The translations under genes and the position numbers were made by a program. The notes beneath the pieces were generated by a model. It saw nothing but the letters and a program-made list of their open reading frames with translations, was not told where the DNA came from and made no database searches. Shown piece by piece: positions 44,022 through 53,100 of a stretch of 64,000 nt of DNA. The stretch lies in NCBI RefSeq assembly GCF_001976065.1, contig NZ_MNAH01000006.1:62001-126000 (forward strand), written 5' to 3'. This DNA is from Pseudomonas putida. GTDB taxonomy: Bacteria; Pseudomonadota; Gammaproteobacteria; Pseudomonadales; Pseudomonadaceae. Position 1 is the first letter of the stretch; each line of letters begins with the position of its first letter.

Positions 44022-47000
44022 TCAGAGCGGGTGCTTGGCCAACTCCTCGCGAGTGCATTTCTCGATCAGCGACGCCTCTTCGATCTGGAGTTGAGCGTCC
44101 AGTTCGTCGGATTGCGTCTTGTACTGCGCTTCTGATAATTCCCCTGCCTGCAGGTTTTCTCGCAAATTGGCCAGGCGATCCTGATAGGGCTCGCGTTGCG
44201 CTTCGAATTGCGCCCGGTATTTGTTCGTCACAAAGTCCTTCCAGAAGTCTTTCGCCACCAGCGACTGAAACTCTTCAGGTGAACTGTCCAGTGCCACGAC
44301 CTGGTTGTATGCCCTGTCCAGCATCACCGGGGTAACGTTGCCAAGGCCTGTGAACCTGACTTGCTGCGGCTGGCCCGGCAATTCGAGCCGGTCCTTGAGG
44401 CCGAAACGGTAGGCCAGTTTTATCTCGACCTCTTCCAGAGCACTGATCCGCCGTAGCTTTTCGGCAGCCGTCAAACCCGGCATGTCATTGATCGCGGTGG
44501 TGCGTTGCTGGATATCCGCCAGGGCGATTTTCTCAACCTCGTCCAGGCGGAACAGCCCTCGGGACAATTTCAGGAGCGTCGCAGCCTGATCCCCATCCAA
44601 GGCCAGTGTCCGGGCCCGGTACACCATTGCCATGATTTCCAGATTGCTGAATGACAACGCTGCACGGTCACAGCAGGCTGGTCGCCCGGCCCACTCGAAC
44701 ATCTGATCACGAAGGGCTTCGGATTCAGGGTTGGCTTCGGTAATGGCGTCGATGACCTCCCACACGCGCCGCTGAAGGTCTGCGAGGCCGGAAGCGGCAG
44801 GGGTAAGGTCGTTGAGTACCTGGAAGAAGCCGTTGGAACCCTCCTGCGCGAGCAGCGTCTGCCATTGCGCTTGTCTGGCCGGAATCCGCTCGGCGGCCAG
44901 GCCGGTGGTCCAGCGCTGCAGGGCTGTCGGATTTCGCCCTCCGACGCTACCTCGATCCACGGGTGCCACACGGGCCTGGTACTCAAAGACTCCCGGTCGC
45001 CGTAACGCTGAAACATCGGGTCGTTCTCGCTCAAGACGCGTCCAGTAGTCACGAAGCTGTCGCCGGCTGACTTCCGACAATGGATTGCCACCAATGTAAG
45101 TGAAGTTGTTGATTCGTGCCGCCTCCTCAAGTTGCGCGTCCGGCGGGGCAATGACCGATTGCGGAATCGTCGTGATCTGGTTGTTTCTCAGATCGATAAC
45201 ATCCAGCAACGGCTGCTCACCCAAGCCGACTGGCCAGCTATCAACGCCGATCGTGTTCAACGCCAGCGAGCGCATGTCCGTTATCGCGCTGAAATCCGGC
45301 AGCATGCCCAAAGGGTTCCGAGACAGGTTCAACGACCGGAGCGTGCTGCGCCTCGCCAGCAACTGGGCGGTCTCGGGGGTCAACCGAATACGGTTGTCCT
45401 GGAGAAACAAGCGCGTCAGCCCATGCATTTCATCCAGCGCCGGGGGTATCGCGGTCAGCCGGTTATTCGACAGATCCAGCCAACGCACGCCTCTGAAATG
45501 CGCAAGAAAGCCCTCTGGAGACACACTCAAGCCCATGTTGTTGAGTTTGAGCGAACCCACATGGCTGAAATCGGCCTCGATATCTGGAACGCTATCAAGT
45601 GTCTGGCGACTCAGATCAAGTTCAAAACCGATCGGGGTTCCGTCGTTGGCATTCTTTTGCGGGGCTTGCCGCCTCCAGCAGCGGCGAATCCGGTCAGCAG
45701 CGGTGTATCGGTCTGCCCGCTCGGACAGCCCGGCAGGAGCCTGACCGGCGCGAATGTAACGTTGACGGGCGCCACCTCCCGAAAACGACCAGGCCGACAA
45801 CTGCCGATTCAAGGTTTCATACTCACTCTCAAGGCGAGCCAGCTCGGAGCTTGCCTCGCTCCCATGGGTTTGCAGAAATTCGGCAATCTCGAATTCGTTG
45901 AAGTCAGGGTACAGTTGACGAATTCTGGCGCTCATCGAGTCGAGCACTTTGAATGCACCGGGAAGACTGCCCTCCAACAGGTCAGGCCTCAGCGCTTGCA
46001 GCTGCTCCCGATAATCCTTGAGCTGCTCCCAGCCTTGACGCGTAAACGGGTTACCCTCAAGAAGCGTGACACGATTGACTCTCGCGTTCGCCTCAAGCGG
46101 CTCCCCCACCATGGAGAGCATCGCCCGGGGTACTTCAGTGAGCTGGTTATTTCGCAGGTCCAGCTCCTGCAGGTCGGGCAGGCTTTGCGCTCCCTCCGGC
46201 CATAGATCGATGCCCGTGCCATTGAGGCTGATCTTCCTCAGTCGAGGCATCGTGCTCAAGTCCGGCGGGAGACCCAACGGGTTTTTCAACAAATCGAGCT
46301 CTTCAAGTGCACTCAATTTTCCGAGCACTGCCGCATTGTGTTCATTGAATCGAACCCGGCTGCCCCTGAGGCTCAGGCGGGTCAGGCCTTTCATATCACC
46401 GATCGCCTCGGGGAGGTCTTTGAGCAGGGCCATTCGCTCCAGCTTTAGCGTCTTGAGCCCGGTGAACCCCTTGAGAAAGGCATTGAGGTTGCCTGCACCT
46501 GTACTCGCCAGCGCCAGTGTCTCGACATGACTGAATTGGGCATTCAAGGGCGGCAGCTCTACAGCGGAGTCGATGGTCAACGCCGCTCCGCTCTGTCGCC
46601 GCCAGCAGCGCTTGATAGTGCTGGCGACCTGACGCTCTCGCCCACCCGGGATTCGCCCCTCGACAGCGGGATTGCTTTGTGCCGTGACACGGGCTTGAAC
46701 CCAGCTATTCAGCTCTTGCTTGAGTGTCGCGTATTCGGCTTCACGTCGAGTCAGACCGCCTCGCACGTCGTCCCCCAGTGAGCGCAGGAAGGCCTCAACC
46801 TCGGCTTCGTTGAAATCGGGATACAGCTTCAGCGCGCGCGCGCGCGGCGTTCGGAAAAAGCTGGCCACTTGTTGCCCGGAAGGCAGTAACGGACCTACGC
46901 CACCGAGCAACTTCATGCCCGGTTCGACGCTCGGTTTGAACAATGGACGCTTCTGAAGAACCACCCTGAACTGTTCCCGCGGCAGCGGTGCCTGCTGCAC

Positions 47001-50000
47001 AGCCCGCTTCAATCGCTCGGCCTCCTCCAGCGTGTAGCCCAATGCCTGCCGCTCCTCTGCCGTCAGGGCCTGCAAAACAGACGAATAAAGGTTGGCAGAG
47101 GATGATTGGGCGAACCGGGTGTTTTCATCAACCACCAGTACCGCGCGTGTCGGTATTTGCGGTGCACCGATCACGTCCAGTAACGTCCCTTGCGGACCAT
47201 ACTCGCGCAGTTCGAAGCGCACGCCCTTCGGCCAGCCCGGCAGCGCTTCAAGACTGCGCAGCGCCAGGCGCTCGCTGTCGACACCGGATGAAGTCTCGAG
47301 GTAGAGGCCCTCATACGCATGGGCCAGACGCAGATCCTGGCGGGCCCATTCGGCTTGTTCATAAATACGCCGAGGCAGGGGACCTGAATTGCCCAAGGCC
47401 AGCAGATCTTCCTCAGTCGCCTCCTCCACAATCTGTTCCACGACGACAGTGGGCAACTGCGGGAAAAAGACCTTGATCCGCGCCACGGAACTGCTCGCGC
47501 TCGCCTGCTGCGCGCGGTACAAAGACTCGAACAATGAGCGTTTTTTATTCTGTACCGCGCGAGCGATTTCCTTGCGCAGCTCAACGGCCCGTTGATCCAG
47601 CGTCAGATCCGATGTCCCTGAAACGTTTTTGATGTCGACCCTCTGCGCCTTCAACATGTCCAGCAGCGAGGTCAGTACGGTGCCGTTCGCTGCCTCCTGG
47701 TCCCCCACGACGAACGTTAACCTGCGCGCCCCTTCGCGCTGCGCTATCGGGTCCTCCCAGATGAGCTGTGACTGACTGTCCAGGACTTTGATCGCAGGTG
47801 AAGCGGGCAATAGTTCCTGACTGCGCATGACCCTGAACTGCATGGCCAAATCGGCCTTGGCGTATACCTGGGGGTTTTCGCTGGCGATCTGCTCCCTGAA
47901 TACTTCGATGTCCCGGTCGATTCGAAAACGTGTGAGGGTGTCGGACAGCTGTGCCGCTGGCCGCCCTTGCTCGACATGCAGCTGGCGCAGTTGATCGGGC
48001 TCCACACCACTGGTGACCCGTATCTGTTCCAGCTGCGCATCGGTGAACGCTTGCGCGCGATAGCCCAGGCGCCGCATCAGGATCGGCCCGTCCCAGCTCA
48101 AGGGTTCTTCGGCTTCGTGGGTCCAGGCACCAGCACCGTTATGTTCCAGTCGTGGTGCATAGGCATCCGTACGGTTCGGATGCCGGATACGAAATTGCCC
48201 GACGCCCTGATCCCGCTTGACGACAAAATGATCATCGCCCAGCGGCAGGATGTCCTGCCCCTTGTAACGATGCAGGCCCAGCTCGTTTGGCGTTGAACCC
48301 GCCGGCAGCTTGAGGGGGGCTCTGTATGGCCCGAGGTCAGGCTTCCACAGACGTGGCTTGCCAGTTGCCGATGTCACCGGCTGCAAACCCTCGACAAAAG
48401 GCTCGGGCTTGACGGCTGTGAGCTTGCCAACGCCCTTGCTCGCGCCATGCATCGCGACAATCAGTGCAAGGTTCTCTGCGACGTCGGCCAGGTGCGCCAG
48501 GGCGGCGCGATGATCACCCTCGCTCCACTCGATCACCCCTTCAAACGTCTCGCTCATGAGCTGAGCAGCCATGACACCCATCATGACTTCACCCTGCACC
48601 GGGACGAACATGGATACCCCGTTCAACAGCAGCATGCCGACCTCCAGCAATACCGCCATTTTCTGTGCCCGTACATTGGCGTCCACTTGCGCGGTAGGCA
48701 CAGCGTAGTGACGGGCATCAGCCATGATCTTGTCACGGCTCTTATCAAAGAGGTCCACCCATAGATCAGCATTGGGGCCCCACAACCCTCGCTCGGCAAA
48801 ACTCGAGGTACGTGTGTAGGGGTCTTCAATCGGCTCCTGTCTGGGCACTTGTTCCGGAGGCAGTTCCCTGGGCGCGTAAAGCACAGAAAATGGATTGATC
48901 GCATCAAACCCTTTCAGCCAGGGAGATCGCAGCGCGGCCAGCGGATCCGCCAGTGCGTCTTTAGCCTTCTGGGTGAACTGACTGAAGTAATAGGGGCGAT
49001 CAGCATAAGCCACGAACTGGCTGAAAAATCGTTGATACTCGGTCAAGCCGTCGTCCCGAGACTGTGCAGCATCCCTGGCCGTGAACTGGCGCTTGAGCTC
49101 CGCATCCATCTCACGATCCTTGTAGCGCTTCAACGGATGCTCCGGATCGTGGGGCACGTAGAGAATCATTTCATCGGAGTATTTGTATTTTTCACCAATC
49201 AGAAAAAGCACACAGCCGGTCATCTTTTTCTTCATCAGTCCCAGGTCACGAAACCACACCGGCTTGCCATCCACTTGGGGGGTCATCTCCCCGCCGATGA
49301 CCGACAGGATCATTGTGTAATCCTTGGGTTCGATGTCCTTTTTCAGCAAGGCCATCTCGGCAGCAGCCCTCATCGCGTCTTTTTGGCTGGTCACAAACAG
49401 TTGCCGCAGAAATGCCACTGCCACCGGATTTGGCGATTGCAGAAAGTCCTTCAGGTAAGCCTGGTATTTCGCTCCGATATCCAGCTCCCGACACAGCGTC
49501 AAAAACTGCGCCACCGTCAGGGAGGTGGTCACTTTGCCGAGTACGCCCGGCGTCAATTCAGAAACAAAACCAGAAGAGGAGTGAAAGTGCCCGGCCCCAC
49601 ACTCATCCTCTTCGAAGTTGTGCATCGCCGCTTGCAGCAGCGGCAGTGTCAACACCTCGAACGTACCGGCCTCGTATTTGAAAACGCCCAGTTCCAGGGG
49701 CTTTTTCAGTTGCACAAACGTCTTGTTGACATCCAGTTCCACCGCGAACCGGTCCTTTAGCGCGCTGACCAGCAAGGGTTCGGCGAAGGCGTTGATGTCT
49801 TGCATATTCAACATGGTTTTATCAAGCAGGCTCTGGGACTTGATACTGGCCTCGAACCGCGCGTTCAAGACCAGACGCTGCCCCTGGGAGGCTGCCAGGT
49901 ACCAATCGGGAAGAACGACCGGGGCCTTTTTCACGGCTTCTCGTCGTGCGGGCGAGGCATTCACAAGCCAGGCCGGGATGGCCTTGGCAATGAACTCGGC

Positions 50001-50072
50001 GTGAACACTTGGTTGTTCGGCAGTCGGTGACGGCGCTGCCGTTTTTTCAGGGCTTTCGTTTTGATTTCGCAA
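44022..50072 (-). CDS. Giant LRR-NEL E3 ubiquitin ligase-type effector, duplicated LRR module (2016 aa)
   Basis: A 2016-residue protein of the dermonecrotic-toxin-like (DUF6543) LRR-NEL family. The first ~1050 residues form the toxin-like region (LPDWYLAASQGQ near 55; a hydrophobic stretch near 460-520). Two modules follow, about 1075-1345 and 1377-1660, each with an LYPDFNE segment, IKRCWRRQ/IRRCWRRQ, then leucine-rich repeats (LDLRNNQLTEVP; LDLRNNQITTIP). The NEL domain (about 1680-2016) has CCDRAALSFSNLE, whose Cys1800-x-Asp1802 matches the catalytic CxD of IpaH/SspH ligases. TTG 50072, with AAGGA eight bases before, is the only workable start; a TGA closes the frame upstream. Probably a host-directed effector; secretion route unknown. 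Confidence 0.88.
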   Translation of the reverse strand: MRNQNESPEKTAAPSPTAEQPSVHAEFIAKAIPAWLVNASPARREAVKKAPVVLPDWYLAASQGQRLVLNARFEASIKSQSLLDKTMLNMQDINAFAEPLLVSALKDRFAVELDVNKTFVQLKKPLELGVFKYEAGTFEVLTLPLLQAAMHNFEEDECGAGHFHSSSGFVSELTPGVLGKVTTSLTVAQFLTLCRELDIGAKYQAYLKDFLQSPNPVAVAFLRQLFVTSQKDAMRAAAEMALLKKDIEPKDYTMILSVIGGEMTPQVDGKPVWFRDLGLMKKKMTGCVLFLIGEKYKYSDEMILYVPHDPEHPLKRYKDREMDAELKRQFTARDAAQSRDDGLTEYQRFFSQFVAYADRPYYFSQFTQKAKDALADPLAALRSPWLKGFDAINPFSVLYAPRELPPEQVPRQEPIEDPYTRTSSFAERGLWGPNADLWVDLFDKSRDKIMADARHYAVPTAQVDANVRAQKMAVLLEVGMLLLNGVSMFVPVQGEVMMGVMAAQLMSETFEGVIEWSEGDHRAALAHLADVAENLALIVAMHGASKGVGKLTAVKPEPFVEGLQPVTSATGKPRLWKPDLGPYRAPLKLPAGSTPNELGLHRYKGQDILPLGDDHFVVKRDQGVGQFRIRHPNRTDAYAPRLEHNGAGAWTHEAEEPLSWDGPILMRRLGYRAQAFTDAQLEQIRVTSGVEPDQLRQLHVEQGRPAAQLSDTLTRFRIDRDIEVFREQIASENPQVYAKADLAMQFRVMRSQELLPASPAIKVLDSQSQLIWEDPIAQREGARRLTFVVGDQEAANGTVLTSLLDMLKAQRVDIKNVSGTSDLTLDQRAVELRKEIARAVQNKKRSLFESLYRAQQASASSSVARIKVFFPQLPTVVVEQIVEEATEEDLLALGNSGPLPRRIYEQAEWARQDLRLAHAYEGLYLETSSGVDSERLALRSLEALPGWPKGVRFELREYGPQGTLLDVIGAPQIPTRAVLVVDENTRFAQSSSANLYSSVLQALTAEERQALGYTLEEAERLKRAVQQAPLPREQFRVVLQKRPLFKPSVEPGMKLLGGVGPLLPSGQQVASFFRTPRARALKLYPDFNEAEVEAFLRSLGDDVRGGLTRREAEYATLKQELNSWVQARVTAQSNPAVEGRIPGGRERQVASTIKRCWRRQSGAALTIDSAVELPPLNAQFSHVETLALASTGAGNLNAFLKGFTGLKTLKLERMALLKDLPEAIGDMKGLTRLSLRGSRVRFNEHNAAVLGKLSALEELDLLKNPLGLPPDLSTMPRLRKISLNGTGIDLWPEGAQSLPDLQELDLRNNQLTEVPRAMLSMVGEPLEANARVNRVTLLEGNPFTRQGWEQLKDYREQLQALRPDLLEGSLPGAFKVLDSMSARIRQLYPDFNEFEIAEFLQTHGSEASSELARLESEYETLNRQLSAWSFSGGGARQRYIRAGQAPAGLSERADRYTAADRIRRCWRRQAPQKNANDGTPIGFELDLSRQTLDSVPDIEADFSHVGSLKLNNMGLSVSPEGFLAHFRGVRWLDLSNNRLTAIPPALDEMHGLTRLFLQDNRIRLTPETAQLLARRSTLRSLNLSRNPLGMLPDFSAITDMRSLALNTIGVDSWPVGLGEQPLLDVIDLRNNQITTIPQSVIAPPDAQLEEAARINNFTYIGGNPLSEVSRRQLRDYWTRLERERPDVSALRRPGVFEYQARVAPVDRGSVGGRNPTALQRWTTGLAAERIPARQAQWQTLLAQEGSNGFFQVLNDLTPAASGLADLQRRVWEVIDAITEANPESEALRDQMFEWAGRPACCDRAALSFSNLEIMAMVYRARTLALDGDQAATLLKLSRGLFRLDEVEKIALADIQQRTTAINDMPGLTAAEKLRRISALEEVEIKLAYRFGLKDRLELPGQPQQVRFTGLGNVTPVMLDRAYNQVVALDSSPEEFQSLVAKDFWKDFVTNKYRAQFEAQREPYQDRLANLRENLQAGELSEAQYKTQSDELDAQLQIEEASLIEKCTREELAKHPL

Positions 50073-50141
50073 GGTACATATCCTTATGTACGAGTTATTG
50101 GGCCGACACGAAGATCGTCAGTCTTCATGCCGGGATAACGG

Positions 50142-53100
50142 TCAAGGTTTCAGGGTAAAGGGGATTTCGACCCGTTGCAGTTTTGCCCGATCCATCGCCT
50201 GTTGGGTCAGCGTCTTGAGCAACGTCAGTTTTTGGGCATTGAGCAGATTCATCTCGATTTCATACGCATCGGTCGTCATGACGCGTCCGGGGGCGATCTC
50301 GCTTTCCGGCTTGCCAAGTTCCGCAGCGAGCACCCTGAGTTCTTCTTTCAACTGCGCTTTTTCCTGCACGGAAAGGGACTCGGTCGCCCGTCTCTCCAGC
50401 GCCATGTAAAACTCTGTCGTCGCATCGAGCCGACGCCTGATGGCCTTGAACGCAGTGCGATTGGAGCCCTGGATGTAGGACTCCCAGAAGGGCTGTTCGA
50501 CGATCGAATCGCGCAGCAGATCGCCCTCCTCCAGCGCGAGCACACGGGTGCAGGCGTCATCGATCATCGCCTGGGTGACCCCCGACAGCGCTCTGAATTG
50601 CAAGTCCCGCGACTGCCACGGCAAATCCAGCCGGCTGGCGAGATCCGTCATATACGCCAGATGAGTCTCGACTTCGTCGATGCTGCCAGTGGCCTCACCC
50701 TGCCCATCGATCCGCATGAAACTCTCGCCGTTCTCCAGTCGCCGGGCAATTTCCCTATGGGCGATCCGGCTCAACTCATCCAGACGGGATTTTCCCCTGG
50801 CCAGCAACACCAGTTCGGCTTCGACCAGGCTCGGGTTGGCCAACTCGTAGGCTTCGTGAATCAATACTTCAAGGCCCATGGCATTGAACAGCGCCGCCCC
50901 GGCATCGACGCAGTTGACCGGTTCCCGCGCCATACTGAAAATCTGCTTGCGCAGTGCGCTGTTCTTTTCCATGGCCTCCAGCATTCGCCAGAGTTTGGCC
51001 GTCAGATCCACCCGGAAGGCCCGATCATTTTTGAAGTGACTGGATCTGGTGAGCAATCTGATGTGATCGAAAAACGGCACTGAACCGATCTCATCCTCCA
51101 CCTGATTCCATATTGGCTGTCGGTCAACCCACTGCGCTCGCGTCATGCCTTCCTCCCAGTCGAGACTGTCGCGCACGCCACGGGATGGATAAGGTCGATC
51201 AGGGTCCAGGCCCACGGAGTGGATGTAGTCTCTGAGCTGATTCAGGTTTTCTTCCGATATCCACTGCGGCTCGCGGCTCAGGATCGTTCTGGCCAGCAAC
51301 TCGGCTTCCACGGAACCGGGCACCACCTGAGGCACAAAATCAATGACATTGCGCTGCAGACTCAGATAGAAGTGCCTAAACCGGGGCAAGGAAAACAAGC
51401 CCCTGGGCCAGGTGTTGATGCCGGTGTCTCCCAGGATCAACGTGTGCAGCACAGGCATGCGACCGATGTCTGGAACCTGGCCCAGAGGATTGCCGCGCAG
51501 GTCAATGGATTCGAGACGGATGAGATCGCGCAGCTTGTCCACGGCCTCTGCAGTCAACACAACCCGGTTGTTGGCCAGGTACAGCTCGGTCAGCGATTGC
51601 ATGCGGCCTACAGCGGTGGGCAGTCGGGTCAGCCCATTGTTGTTCATGTTCAAGGAGCGCAGTCTTGGAAAATGATCGAGAAACCCGGCGTTGGCATCGG
51701 TCAATCCGGTATCGGGCAACTTCAGCCGGGTGACATGCTCGAAATTTGCCTCCAGCCTGGGCATGGTTTCCAGGTGCCGCCCCATAGGCATGTTGCTCAG
51801 ATCAAGGCTCCATCCACTCGGGTTGCCCTGGGCATCGAGATCGCGGGGGCCGCTGCGTTGCCAGCAGCTTCTGATAGCCCGGTAGACATTGTTGCGCGAC
51901 TGCCATTGTGAAATGCCATCCGCGCTCAGGCTGAACGAGTCGAGCGGCGAATCCAGCCAGCGTCGAAAGCTGCTGTTGAGTTGGTTGAACTCGGCTTCGA
52001 GGGCCCTCACCCGCTCCTGGGGCGTGCTCCCGCTGTCGTTATGCTCGAGAAAGGTTTGAATGTCGGTCTCGCTCCAGCCGGGGCGAAGCGAGCGGACCCG
52101 CTCTTGCGTGGCCAGTGGCTCGTCGACTCGACGAAGGTGCTGGGTGAACCCTTGCATGCCCCCCCGCAGCTTCATGGTTTCGGGATCGTACTTCGGTTTG
52201 CGCAAAGGATTGTCCGCCAGGGTCGTCCTGAACCTGTCGTGACTCAGTGGCGAACGATGAACGGATTGCCCGAGGGTTTCCCATTGATTGATCTGATAAC
52301 CCAGCGCGTCGCGCTCTGCATCGGGCAAGGCATGCAGGACAGCGGCGAAAAGATTATCGGGGACATGAAGCTCATGGTCGTGTTCGTCGCGCGCTTCATA
52401 CAAGCCATCTTCGTTCTTGATCAACACCTTGCGGATGGACGCGTCAGCCGAGCCGATACTGCCCTCAAGCGTGCCTGTCATTGTTCCGTTGCGCACTTCG
52501 ATACGCACATCTTCAGACCAGCCCGGCAGCGACTCCAGCGTTCGCAGGAGCAGTCGTTCAGTGTCCGGGGTGTGCAGCTCATCGAGAAAAATGCCCTCAT
52601 AGGCACGGTTCAGCCGTACCTCCAGCAACGCCGCCCGGGCCTGCTGCTTGAGACGCAATGGAACGCGCTTGCGCTCGGCCATCACCGACAGCTCCTCTGG
52701 CGAGGCGCCCGCCAGCAGTTCCCTGGCGACACTGCTCGGCAGCTCCGGGAACGCGTCCTGAAGCCAGACCGCGTTAGGCTCGGTGTCGACCTGTGCGTGC
52801 TTGTAGAACGACTCGAAGAGGCGCTTCTTCTGCGCCTCTGCATAAATGGCCAGGCGTTCCTGCAAGGCGTCGATTCTTACTTGCCTGTCTTCGCCGATGT
52901 TGCGACCGAGTATCTGCTTGATCTCCTCCTCGCTGAACGCGTCCAGCACGCGATCAGATAACTTGCCGGCCGTCAGTTCAGCAAGGGTCACCTTCACCCG
53001 GTGTGCAGGCTCAGCGCCCCGGTTGCCGTGCACAATGGAATCACCCCACAACTCCGGCCCGCGGAAAAGCTCGATCGCTTTGTCCTCGGGCCATTGCGGC

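Noticed and set aside
46835..46850. Alternating GCGCGCGC run as a Z-DNA or regulatory element
   Set aside because: It encodes an Arg/Ala run (RARA) within the large effector and is only about 14 bases long.
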